Part shown: positions 53,253 to 63,722 of the stretch, piece after piece
How positions within the stretch are numbered: the first letter of the stretch is position 1
Layout of the letters: each line of letters begins with the position of its first letter
NCBI RefSeq assembly: GCF_012489685.1
Contig: NC_080042.1
Location: forward strand, 32,679,158-32,743,157
Length of the DNA stretch: 64,000 bases
Direction of reading: 5' to 3'
Origin: Lotus japonicus
Lineage: Eukaryota; Streptophyta; Magnoliopsida; Fabales; Fabaceae
Notes under the pieces: generated by a model
Databases searched by the model: none
Seen by the model: the letters and a program-made list of their open reading frames with translations, nothing else
Told to the model about the DNA's origin: nothing
Program-made: the position numbers and the translations under genes

Positions 53253-54459
53253 TGTAAGATCAAGTTTTGATCTAGTAGTACAACTCTACGTTTTGATGAT
53301 TACAAGTTAACCTTTTGATATGAACAATTGTGGTACTCTAACGTGTTTTTCTGAGTGTGCTATTTACAGGCTCTGACCTCAACTCAATCTCACACAAATC
53401 AGAAGCACTGTGTATAAAGAGCAACCCAAGCAACGCTTTCGCATTCACCATGTTCAGTATGAACAGTGGAAAAGCTTCAGAAGTTCTGAAGTTATACAAA
53501 CTCTGATGTGGACTCAGTCACTAGAAGCTCTGAAGATCCAGAAAGTCTGATAACCAAGAAACACTGAAGGCTCAGATATTCTGATGGTGTAGAAGACTCT
53601 GAAGATCCAGAAGCTGAATAGTGGAAACTCTGATGTCCAGAAGCAAGATACTCTGAAGACCATGTTCTTCCCTCTGAGTTCAGAATCAGAAGAAACAATG
53701 GTCAGAGGATCTGGGCTTTCCCTCTGACTCTGATCAACCGGCTTCACAAGTTCCTATATGAAGCATCCCCTGATCAGAAGTCTCCTAGGTTTAAAGGTCA
53801 AGTCGCTATCCAAGTACAAAAGCAACTGTACCTTCCTGACGACCTACCTAACAGTCTCAGACACAGCAGAAGCTGGATTTTCCAGAACTGCCCTCCAACG
53901 GTAGCATTTCCCATGCAACGCTCAACCCTAATCCTTGGAGTATATAAAGAGGCTGAAGACTGAAAGAAGCGGCTAGAAGCATTCACATACGCACAAGACA
54001 AACTTAAATTCTTCTAAGCTTTCTTTCATCTGAAATTCATTGAGTTTACTATTAGCTTGTTAGAAGCAAATCTCTTGTAAACAATTCTTTGATAAACAGT
54101 TTGTTTAGTTCCTTTAGGAGATCAAGGTTGATCGGATCCTAGAGAAGACTAAGAGAGTGAATCTTAGTGTGAGCTAAGTCAGTGTAATTGTTAGTCACTT
54201 GTAGGTTTCAAGTGCAGTTGTAACTCTTACCTGATTAGTGGATTGCCTTCATTCTAAGAAGGAAGAAATCACCTTAACGGGTGGACTGGAGTAGCTTGAG
54301 TGATTTATCAAGTGAACCAGGATAAAATCCTTGTGTGCTTTTCTATCTCTTATCTTTAGCACTTAAGTTCTCGAAAGATTGGTCAAAATCTTTAAGGTGG
54401 AAGTTTTATACTGAAAACGTTATTCAAACCCCCCCTTTCTACCGTTTTTCATACCTTCA
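53253..54459 (+). repeat. C 5' LTR
   Basis: It starts tgtaagatcaagttttgatc and ends ttcataccttca. TATA box TATATAAA lies at 53941-53948. A C-rich tract (54429-54435) lies just before the end. Confidence 0.95.
53941..53948 (+). promoter_or_regulatory. TATA box of the C 5' LTR
   Basis: TATATAAA after 'ccttggag', about 690 bases into the LTR. It is the likely promoter of C RNA; copy at 63098-63105. Confidence 0.7.
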
Positions 54460-54461
54460 AT

Positions 54462-54473
54462 TGGTATCAGAGC
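54462..54473 (+). other. Primer-binding site of C (initiator tRNA-Met)
   Basis: TGGTATCAGAGC, two bases after the LTR. Confidence 0.9.
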
Positions 54474-54531
54474 GCAAGTTCTGATTACCACACCTAACAG
54501 TGTTCAGTGATCCGGGCCGGTGTGAAAAACA

Positions 54532-56440
54532 ATGGCTGCCACCACCAGTGAAACTCAAAGAGATGGTTACAATGCAAAGCCTCCTATGTTCGACGGTCAA
54601 AGGTTCGAATATTGGAAAGATAGACTGGAAAGTTTCTTTCTGGGTTTCGATGCAGATCTCTGGGATATTATTGTGGATGGCTACGAGCGTCCAGTTGATG
54701 TAGATGGCAAGAAGATCCCAAGGTCAGAGATGACTGCAGATCAAAAGAAGCTGTACTCACAACATCACAAAGCAAGAGCAATTCTTCTAAGTGCTATTTC
54801 CTATGAAGAGTACCAGAAGATTACAGATCGTGAGTTTGCAAAAGGCATTTTCGAGTCTCTGAAGATGTCTCATGAAGGAAACAAGAAAGTCAAAGAATCA
54901 AAGGCATTGTCTTTGATCCAAAAGTATGAATCCTTCATCATGGAGCCAAATGAGTCCATTGAAGAAATGTTCTCCAGATTTCAGTTGCTTGTAGCTGGCA
55001 TACGACCTCTCAACAAGAGCTACACAACAAAAGATCATGTCATAAGGGTCATCAGGTGTCTTCCTGAAAGTTGGATGCCTTTGGTGACTTCAATAGAGCT
55101 CACGAGAGATGTTGAGAATATGAGTTTAGAAGAACTCATCAGCATTTTGAAATGCCATGAGCTGAAGCGCTCAGAGATGCAAGATCTGAGGAAAAAGTCC
55201 ATAGCCTTGAAATCCAAATCTGAAAAGGCTAAGGTTGAGAAGTCAAAAGCTCTTCAAGCTGAAGAAGAGGAATCTGAAGAAGCATCAGAAGATTCTGATG
55301 AAGATGAGCTGACTCTGATCTCCAAGAGACTCAATCGCATCTGGAAGCACAGGCAGAGCAAATACAAAGGCTCTGGAAAGGCAAGAGGAAAGTCTGAATC
55401 CTCAGGTCAGAAGAAGTCCTCACTTAAGGAAGTCACATGCTTTGAGTGCAAAGAATCAGGGCACTACAAAAGTGACTGTCCAAATTGAAGAAGGACAAGA
55501 AGCCAAAGAAGCACTTCAAGACAAAGAAGAGTCTGATGGTGACATTTGATGAATCAGAGTCAGAGGATGTTGACTCTGATGGTGAAGTCCAAGGACTCAT
55601 GGCTATTGTCAAAGACAAGGAAGCAGAGTCAAAGGAAGCTGTTGACTCTGACTCAGAATCAGAAGGAATCCTAACTCAGACGATGAAAATGAGGTATTCG
55701 CTTCTTTCTCTACCTCTGAACTGAAACATGCATTGTCTGATATTATGGATAAGTATAACTCCTTATTGTCTAAGCATAAGAAGCTGAAAAAGAACTTATC
55801 TGCTGTCTCTAAGACTCCTTCTGAACATGAGAAAATTATTTCTGATTTGAAAAATGATAATCATGCCTTGATCAATTCTAACTCTGTGCTTAAGAACCAG
55901 ATTGCTAAGTTAGAAGAAATTGTTGCCTGTGATGCCTCTGATTGTAGAAATGAATCTAAGTATGAAAAGTCTTTTCAAAGATTCCTAGCTAAAAGCGTGG
56001 ATAGAAGCTTAATGGCTTCAATGATCTATGGCGTAAGCAGAAATAGAATGCATGGCATTGGCTATTCTAAACCAATTAGAAATGAGCCCTCTGTGTCTAA
56101 AGCTAAATCCTTGTATGAATGCTTTGTTCCCTCTGGTACCATATTGCCTGATCCTGTACCTGCTAAAGTTGCTAAAAACCCTCTTAAAAAGGGATCTTTC
56201 TCTATGACTAAATATCATGCAAATATTCCTTTAAAATATCATGTTGAGACACCCAAGGTGATTAGAACCTCTGGGGTAACTAACAAGAGAGGACCCAGAA
56301 AGTGGGTACCTAAGGACAAGATTATCTATGTTGCAGATATCCTTGATAGCTCCACTGAAACACCAATCATGGTATCTGGACAGTGGATGCTCGCGTCACA
56401 TGACGGGAGAAAGGCGTATGTTCCGAGAGCTGAAACTTAA
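54532..56440 (+). pseudogene. C gag
   Basis: From the ATG at 54532 (MAATTSETQRDG) an unbroken 318-codon frame covers the gag core, the linker and the zinc knuckle CFECKESGHYKSDC. It stops after CPN at 55486-55488, because one A is missing from a run compared with D. A second one-base loss occurs near 55670 (SEGILTQ against SEGDPNSDD in D). The third frame (55733-56440) carries the coiled-coil tail up to the overlap with protease. The first product, a Gag with knuckle, could in principle still be made. The tail is separate. Confidence 0.9.
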
Positions 56441-57706
56441 GCCTGGAGGCTATCAGACTGTTGATCTCTTTCTCAGTAAATCACAACATAGTTCTACATC
56501 AGATGGACGTGAAGAGTGCCTTCCTAAATGGTTATATCTCAGAGGAAGTCTATGTTCATCAACCCCCAGGTTTTGAAGATGAGAAGAAACCAGACCATGT
56601 GTTCAAATTGAAGAAATCACTCTACGGTCTGAAGCAAGCTCCCAGAGCGTGGTATGAGAGACTTAGCTCATTCCTTCTGGAGAATGAGTTTGTAAGGGGT
56701 AAAGTAGATACAACTCTTTTTGCAAGACTTATAAAGATGATATCTTAATTGTGCAAATTTATGTTGATGATATTATATTTGGTTCTGCTAATCAATCTCT
56801 ATGCAAAGAATTTTCTGAGATGATGCAGGCTGAATTTGAGATGAGTATGATGGGAGAATTAAAGTACTTTCTGGGAATACAAGTTGATCAAACACCAGAA
56901 GGAACATATATCCATCAGAGCAAGTACACTAAAGAACTTCTGAAGAAGTTCAATATGCTGGAATCTACAGTGGCCAAGACTCCAATGCATCCTACATGCA
57001 TTCTGGAGAAAGAAGATAAAAGTGGTAAAGTATGTCAGAAGCTCTATCGTGGCATGATAGGTTCACTTCTATACTTAACTGCATCTAGGCCAGACATACT
57101 ATTTAGTGTTCATTTATGTGCTCGTTTCCAATCAGATCCAAGGGAAACCCACTTAACTGCTGTTAAGAGGATCCTAAGGTATCTGAAAGGCACCACTAAC
57201 CTTGGCTTGATGTATAAGAAAACATCAGAGTATAAGCTTTCAGGTTACTGTGATGCTGATTATGCTGGAGATAGAACAGAGAGAAAAAGTACTTCTGGAA
57301 ATTGTCAATTTCTGGGAAGCAATCTAGTCTCATGGGCAAGCAAGAGGCAATCAACCATTGCACTATCAACTGCAGAGGCAGAATATATCTCAGCAGCAAT
57401 ATGCAGCACTCAGATGCTCTGGATGAAACATCAGCTGGAGGATTATCAGATCCTTGAGAGCAATATCCCAATCTATTGTGATAACACTGCTGCAATCTCA
57501 TTGAGTAAGAATCCTTTCTTGCATTCAAGGGCAAAGCACATTGAGGTAAAGTATCACTTTATTAGAGATTATGTACAGAAGGGCGTACTTCTTCTGAAGT
57601 TTGTTGATACTGACCATCAATGGGCAATATCTTTACAAAGCCCTTAGCAGAGGATAGATTTAATTTTATTCTGAAAAATCTAAACATGGACTTTTGTCCA
57701 GAGTGA
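56328..57706 (+). pseudogene. C pol remnant (protease start joined to late RT and RNase H)
   Basis: The +1 frame starts before 56328 and holds protease motif WYLDSGCSRHMTG. At about 56450, after LKLKPGG, the sequence jumps to RT codons just before [13 protein letters not shown] has about 1.7 kb in between, so protease end, GAG-pre-integrase, integrase and early RT are gone. The junction also shifts the frame. Late RT has [10 protein letters not shown] and YVDD (near 56760), with a one-base loss near 56720. RNase H shows GYCDADYAGD and [14 protein letters not shown] further one-base loss near 57625 breaks the last residues (WAISLQ against WADIFT in D). It cannot supply integrase or a full RT. 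Confidence 0.93.
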
Positions 57707-58147
57707 AGATGGATCAGAACCTCTGACTATGATACTTCTTGATCAGAAGATGTCTAGTCCAGAAGGTAACTCAATCAGAGTGTGTGTACCCACTGGTACT
57801 GACTCTGAAGCTGAGACAGCAACACGTGTGTCAGTATTTCTGATGCATAGTTCTTTGTGCCCGTGTGACAGTCTGTTATGATTGCGTGTAGATGTGCTTC
57901 TCTCCTGTGTGTGATTTGTGTATTTACTGTTACTATCTATCTTTAATTTTCAACCGTTGATCTTAAAGTGCTTTTTGAATCAACAACGGTTATTTGTTAA
58001 AACCCACTATACACACACGATCTCTTTCACTTCCGGTTTTTACTCTCTCTCTCTGCTTTTCAAAACCGCTTATCCTCGATTTCTCTCTCGATCTCTCTTC
58101 ATCTTTCAACCTTCATCTTCTACCTCAAACCTTCAACCGCTTCAAAA
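57707..58147 (+). other. C spacer between pol and envelope-like ORF
   Basis: No gene. The last 130 bases are a CT-rich leader with a (CT)n run near 58041-58053, preceded by TATA-like 'actatacacacac' near 58008. D conserves this, so it may be the leader of a separate transcript. Confidence 0.5.
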
Positions 58148-61016
58148 ATGGTGAGTCAAACCAGAAGAACTACTGCAGATGCAACCCAGTTCCCTCACAT
58201 GGTAGTTGGTCTAGCAACGGGTCAAAGGGACCCTGAGAATCCGACACCAGATCAAGGTCAAGCTCAAGAGCAGATTCTTCCAATTGCAGAACGGGGCTGT
58301 GTCGTTCACTGCGTATTTGCTCCTGAGGAACTTCAAGTCCTGGCAGAATGGAGATTCGACCTCGACAACCTGGCTGCAAATGGGTATGATCTTCGTCCTG
58401 AAGTCCAAGTTCAAGGTTGGGGAAATTACTTCAACAGACTTCGAGGACCGGTGTATGATAAACTGATCAAGGAATTCTGGAAACACGCCGACTGCGATGA
58501 TACTCAGGTGGTATCTCACATTCTTGGAAGAAAGATCATCATCACAGAGAAGTCATTCGTGAACTTGCTGGGTGCAGACACTGCTTTTGGGTATCGTTTC
58601 CAACTCACGGAATCGAAGCTGAAACCCAGCACCAAAGATACAATCAACCAGGCCCTGTACACAAATTACAAACCGGGCAAGACGACTTACAGGGTGATGG
58701 ACCTTCATCCCAAGCTCAGGATCTGGCACAAAATCTTGCTCCACTGCATAAACCAGAGACCAAAGGGCAGTTCCCCAGACTACATCAACTTCAACCAGAA
58801 GGTGATGTTGTTCTTCATCCAAGACCAGAAGAAGATCTGCCTTCCCTACTTCCTGTTCTCCTACTTGAAGGAATGTATCCGGAAGTCTCGTACCACTGCC
58901 TCCATCAAGTCAGCGATCAAGTATATTCCCTTCGGGAGACTCTTGTCTGATCTCTTCATTGAGAGTGGCCTCGTCCAAGATCTGATAAATGCTGGATGCA
59001 CAGAGGATCTGACCACCATTGTCAGTGATGTCTTCACGGCAAACTCTCTCAAGAAGATGGGCCTAATCAAGAAGAAGATTGCTCCTGCTCATGAAGACAC
59101 ATCTTCTGAGATCAGAAGTAGAAGGATGCCTCTGAATGACTACCCTCTGTGGACTCAGGCAGACAATCCTGACGCCATTAGGCGCTATGTTGAAGACCTA
59201 AGGGCTCAAGGATTCGAGATTGATCTCGATGACTTCTTCAGCAGACTGCCGCCAGCTCCAGAGTTTCCTTCTCCTCCCAAGAAGAAAGTTCAGAGGAAGA
59301 TGGTCCTAGAAGAATCCTCTGAGGAATCAGATGTCCCTCTGATCAAAAAGAAGAAGGCTGGTCAACTCAAGAGAAAGCAAGATGAAACCAGCAAGCCTGA
59401 TGATGGTGATGATGGTGATAATGAGGATGGTCCTCCTAAGAAGAAGAAGAAGCAAGTCAGAATCGTGGTGAAGCCTACTCGGGTGGAACCAGCTGCTGAA
59501 GTGGTCAGAAGGACTGAACCTCCTGCCAGAGTGACAAGATCATCAGCACATTCAAGTAAGTTTGCGATTGCTTCTGATGATGGTTTGAATTTATTTGATG
59601 CACTCCCCATTTCTGCCATGCTCAAACACTCTTCAAATCCCCTCACTCCTATTCCTGAATCCCAACCAGCTGCACAAACCACCTCTCCACCACATTCCCC
59701 AAGGTCTTCATTTTTTCAACCTTCCCCTACTGAAGCACCTCTCTGGAATTTGCTCCAGAACCAACCCTCTAGGTCAGAAGAACCAACCTCTCCCATCACC
59801 ATTCCATACAACCCACTTGAACAACCAGAGCCTACCCACACACAACCTGGACCCAGAACCTCTGATCACTCTGTCCCAAGAGCATCAGAACGTCTGGCTC
59901 CCAGAACTACTGATACAGACTCTTCCACAGCCTATACACCTGTATCCTTCCCAACCCATGTTGCTGACTCTTCTCCCTCCAATAACTCTGAATCCATTAG
60001 AAAATTCATGGAGGTCAGAAAAGAAAAGGTGTCTACCTTAGAAGAGTATTATCTCACTTGTCCAAGCCCTAGGAGATATCCTGGCCCTAGACCTGAACGT
60101 CTAGTTGACCCCGATGAACCTATCTTGGCCAATCCTTTACATGAGGCAGACCCTTTGGCTCAACAAGCTCACCCTGCCCCTGACCACAAGAGCCTATTCA
60201 ACCAGAACCTGAACCAGAACAATCTGTGTCTAACCAATCCTCGGTTAGATCCCCTCATCCTCTGGTTGAAACTTCAGAACCTCACCTTGGAACCTCTGAA
60301 CCCAATGCTCAAATGTTTAACATTGGTTCTCCACAAGGTCCTCTGAAGCCCACAGCAGCAATCACCCAGCCTCTCCTGAAACCAACCTCTCCATAATTCC
60401 TTATACTCCCCTCCGACCCACATCTCTCTCTGAGTGCATCAATATTTTCTATCATGAAGCCTCCTTGAGGCTACGCAATGTGCACGGTCAGACTGACCTC
60501 AGTGAGAATGCTGAACGTGTGGCTGATGAGTGGAACACTCTGGGCACTTGGCTAGTGGCTCAAGTTCCAATTATGATGGAGCTCCTGCATGCAGAGGGAA
60601 GTCAGAGGGTTGAGGCTGCCAAGCAAAGGTTTGCTCGAAGGGTGGTTCTTCATGAACAAGAACAGAGGAATAAGCTTCTTGAAGCTATTGAAGAAGCCAA
60701 GAGAAAGAAAGCTCAAGCAGAAGAAGCTGCACGTCTAGCAGCAGCTCAAGCTGAACAAGCCAGACTAGAGGCAGAACGACTTGAGGCTGAGGCTGAAGCC
60801 CTTAGATGCCAAGCACTTGCACCAGTAGTGTTTACTTCTGCTGCTTCTGCTTCCATTCCAGATCCTCAAGCTGCTCAGAATGTTCCTTCCGGTTCTACTC
60901 AGTCAAGCTCATCCAGACTCGACATCATGGAACAGCGTCTTGACATTCATGAATCCATGCTAATTGAAATGAAGCACATGATGATGGAACTTCTGCGTCG
61001 AACTGATAAACCTTAG
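58148..61016 (+). pseudogene. Envelope-like second ORF of C
   Basis: It starts MVSQTRRTTAD at 58148 and runs 732 codons in one frame to 60346. Comparison with D shows one-base shifts near 60185 and 60335. The last part continues in another frame to the stop at 61016. Residues about 60-290 form the conserved plant transposon-protein-like domain (YFNRLRGPVYDKLIKEF; PKGSSPDYINF). Then come basic KKKKKQVRIV (near 59445), a long Pro/Ser/Thr-rich region and a C-terminal Ala/Glu/Arg coiled coil (60650-60810). No signal peptide or membrane helix. The first 680 residues are intact; the coiled coil is lost from the main frame. Confidence 0.88.
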
Positions 61017-61167
61017 TTTTTAGGATCTCTTCGTTTTTCTTTTTCTTTAACGTTGTTTTATTTTTGTTAAACTCTGTTTCCTTTTATTTATTTATTCTAA
61101 TTTGTTCGTTTGTGATTATCTATGCATATCTATATATAATTGTGTCACATATGTTTGCAAAAATCTT

Positions 61168-61173
61168 TTTATT
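61168..61173 (-). terminator. Poly(A) signal of the antisense gene in C
   Basis: AATAAA on the minus strand, 44 bases after the stop of the antisense ORF. D has it at 45 bases. Confidence 0.55.
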
Positions 61174-61216
61174 CATAATATCTTTATGTTTACATCATAC
61201 ATTCTTTCCCTAAAGT

Positions 61217-61609
61217 CTAGAATGGCGGATCTCTCCTCATTCTTCTGCACTCCTGGCGCTGCTCTGACCTATCCTTCTCCAGACGCTCCAGTACATGCTG
61301 GATGTTGTTGAACCTGTTCTTTAGCTCATCCCTCTCCAGAATCTCTTTTGCAGTCTTGAGCTTCTCTTCCAAACTCTCTTTTTCTTTCAGCAGCTTGAGT
61401 TCAAGCCGGCTGAGTTCTTGCACCTCCTCAACGAAGGCAAGAAATTCCCTCAGGTCTCTCTTCAACTCTGGACGCAGGTCCTCTTCCAGCAGTGTCCGTG
61501 TTAGCTCCGAGATGGTCGTTGTACCCTCTGGATGCCTGATGTTAAGGGACAAGTCCTCCTCGAAGGCCTTCTTCCTCAGCTCTTCTAGTGCTACGATGTA
61601 TGATGCCAT
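61217..61609 (-). CDS. Antisense 130-aa coiled-coil protein of element C
   Basis: This intact 130-codon ORF is on the strand opposite to the C genes, 200 bases beyond the end of the envelope-like ORF and convergent with it. It aligns without gaps to D 1787-2179 (about 93 of 130 identical). Conserved blocks include ALEEL, NIRHP, EFLAFVEE, ERDEL and QRQECRRMR. From residue about 45 on it is a charged Leu-heptad helix. A TATA box stands 52 bases before the ATG and AATAAA 44 bases after the stop. It is intact while the sense genes of C carry at least six frameshifts. No known domain. It might bind its own kind or the coiled coil of the envelope-like protein; this is speculation. Confidence 0.72.
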   Translation of the reverse strand: MASYIVALEELRKKAFEEDLSLNIRHPEGTTTISELTRTLLEEDLRPELKRDLREFLAFVEEVQELSRLELKLLKEKESLEEKLKTAKEILERDELKNRFNNIQHVLERLEKDRSEQRQECRRMRRDPPF

Positions 61610-61661
61610 TTTTTTTACTGAAAATTGTTCGAGGTGTGAAGCTTACCTTTCTCTCCAACGC

Positions 61662-61669
61662 TTTATATA
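61662..61669 (-). promoter_or_regulatory. TATA box of the antisense gene in C
   Basis: TATATAAA on the minus strand, 52 bases before the ATG at 61609. Upstream lies the block 'cctcgagaaactgtaggagc' shared with D. Confidence 0.65.
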
Positions 61670-61856
61670 TGCTTCACTTTCTCTCTGAAAGTTAATGCTC
61701 CTACAGTTTCTCGAGGTTAAGTTCTTGGTAACTGACCCTTCTCTTTACTTCCTTGACCGGTGGTAAACGTTCTTCTCTTGCATTAACTCTTCTATTTATT
61801 TCGCCTAACTCTGTTTCTTGCATCGTTTTCCTTTTCTTTAAACTTAGACCTTCTCT

Positions 61857-62409
61857 AAGGGGGAGTACCTTGTACTTCAAGCTAAGTTTTTCACACTCCA
61901 AGCTTTTTGCTTATGACAAAAAGGGGGAGTAAACCCAGTTTTTGATGTGTAAGATGTGTTAGTGTGATTTATTTTTCTTTTGGAGAATTTAAGAGTTCCA
62001 CCTTCATGACCATAGATGTGTCACTGGGCAAATACAAGGAATACATTTCACTTCTTCTGAAGTGATTCTAGTTGACTCTGATACCCAAGACTCTGATACC
62101 TTGTCCGTGACTCTGATTACTTATGCGCTCTGATTACTCGATTTTCATCTATGTCATAAGTTTTTCACTCTGAACTCTTATATCATTTAGCTCAGAATCT
62201 AGACTTTACTAACGTTTTCATCAAGTATTAGATTCAGGGGGAGCTAAGCTCAGAATCAAGCAGTGACTTAAATTCAGAATGAGCAAGATAAACTATTCAC
62301 ATCAGGATAAGTCTTATTCTATATCTCTAAACTCTGAGTGAATTCAGTTTAATGTTTAAGAATTGTTCATCAAAAATCTTAGTTTTGTCATCATCAAAAA
62401 GGGGGAGAT
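61857..62409 (+). other. Repeated polypurine tracts of C
   Basis: Purine runs of the AAGGGGGAG type lie at 61857-61865, 61918-61929, 62233-62242 and 62396-62409. The last abuts the 3' LTR. No gene lies between 61670 and 62410 (a 66-codon minus ORF at 61701-61901 is not conserved in D). Confidence 0.8.
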
Positions 62410-63616
62410 TGTAAGATCAAGTTTTGATCTAGTAGTACAACTCTATGTTTTGATGATTACAAGTTAACCTTTTGATATGAACAATTGTGGTACTCTAACG
62501 TGTTTTTCTGAGTGTGCTATTTACAGGCTCTGACCTCAACTCAATCTCACACAAATCAGAAGCACTGTGTATAAAGAGCAACCCAAGCAACGCTTTCGCA
62601 TTCACCATGTTCAGTATGAACAGTGGAAAAGCTTCAGAAGTTCTGAAGTTATACAAACTCTGATGTGGACTCAGACACTAGAAGCTCTGAAGATCCAGAA
62701 AGTCTGATAACCAAGAAACACTGAAGGCTCAGATATTCTGATGGTGTAGAAGACTCTGAAGATCCAGAAGCTGAATAGTGGAAACTCTGATGTCCAGAAG
62801 CAAGATACTCTGAAGACCATGTTCTTCCCTCTGAGTTCAGAATCAGAAGAAACAATGGTCAGAGGATCTGGGCTTTCCCTCTGACTCTGATCAACCGGCT
62901 TCACAAGTTCCTATATGAAGCATCCCCTGATCAGAAGTCTCCTAGGTTTAAAGGTCAAGTCGCTATCCAAGTACAAAAGCAACTGTACCTTCCTGACGAC
63001 CTACCTAACAGTCTCAGACACAGCAGAAGCTGGATTTTCCAGAACTGCCCTCCAACGGTAGCATTTCCCATGCAACGCTCAACCCTAATCCTTGGAGTAT
63101 ATAAAGAGGCTGAAGACTGAAAGAAGCGGCTAGAAGCATTCACATACGCACAAGACAAACTTAAATTCTTCTAAGCTTTCTTTCATCTGAAATTCATTGA
63201 GTTTACTATTAGCTTGTTAGAAGCAAATCTCTTGTAAACAATTCTTTGATAAACAGTTTGTTTAGTTCCTTTAGGAGATCAAGGTTGATCGGATCCTAGA
63301 GAAGACTAAGAGAGTGAATCTTAGTGTGAGCTAAGTCAGTGTAATTGTTAGTCACTTGTAGGTTTCAAGTGCAGTTGTAACTCTTACCTGATTAGTGGAT
63401 TGCTTTCATTCTAAGAAGGAAGAAATCACCTTAACGGGTGGACTGGAGTAGCTTGAGTGATTTATCAAGTGAACCAGGATAAAATCCTTGTGTGCTTTTC
63501 TATCTCTTATCTTTAGCACTTAAGTTCTCGAAAGATTGGTCAAAATCTTTAAGGTGGAAGTTTTATACTGAAAACGTTATTCAAACCCCCCCTTTCTACC
63601 GTTTTTCATACCTTCA
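62410..63616 (+). repeat. C 3' LTR
   Basis: 1,207 bp, three differences from the 5' LTR. TATA box at 63098-63105. The TSD cagac follows at 63617-63621. Confidence 0.95.
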
Positions 63617-63722
63617 CAGACTATATCAGATGGATGTGAAGAGTGCTTTTCTGAATGGCTATTTGAATGAAGAAGTCTATGTTGAACAACCTAAAGGATT
63701 TACAGATCCGCATCATCCAGAT
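63617..63722 (+). pseudogene. H pol, second part (RT fragment)
   Basis: After the second cagac the RT of H continues: [18 protein letters not shown] and [14 protein letters not shown]. It is cut after 106 bases by element I. This matches B 18725-18825 closely. Confidence 0.9.

Larger units (their letters stand above)
53253..63616 (+). mobile_element. Copia (Sirevirus-type) retrotransposon C, young but internally deleted
   Basis: 10,364 bp. Two 1,207-bp LTRs differ at only three positions by eye (near 53287, 53519 and 54253) and have no indel. PBS, gag, remnant pol, envelope-like ORF, antisense gene and polypurine tracts are present. About 1.7 kb is missing at 56450 (rest of protease, integrase, start of RT), and at least six one-base losses break the ORFs. 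It is the same family as D. Confidence 0.95.
48683..63722 (+). mobile_element. Copia (Sirevirus-type) retrotransposon H, split by C, 3' part missing
   Basis: H has a 5' LTR (48683-49556), a Met-type PBS, and gag-pol up to the RT, where C is inserted at 53253. RT resumes at 63617. At 63723 a further LTR element begins, so the rest of H lies outside the window. It is related to B (same gag, same PBS variant), but its LTR clearly differs from the B LTR. Confidence 0.9.

Noticed and set aside
61701..61901. 66-codon minus-strand ORF upstream of the C antisense gene
   Set aside because: The equivalent region in D (about 1490-1690) has stops and an A-run; no conservation of the frame.
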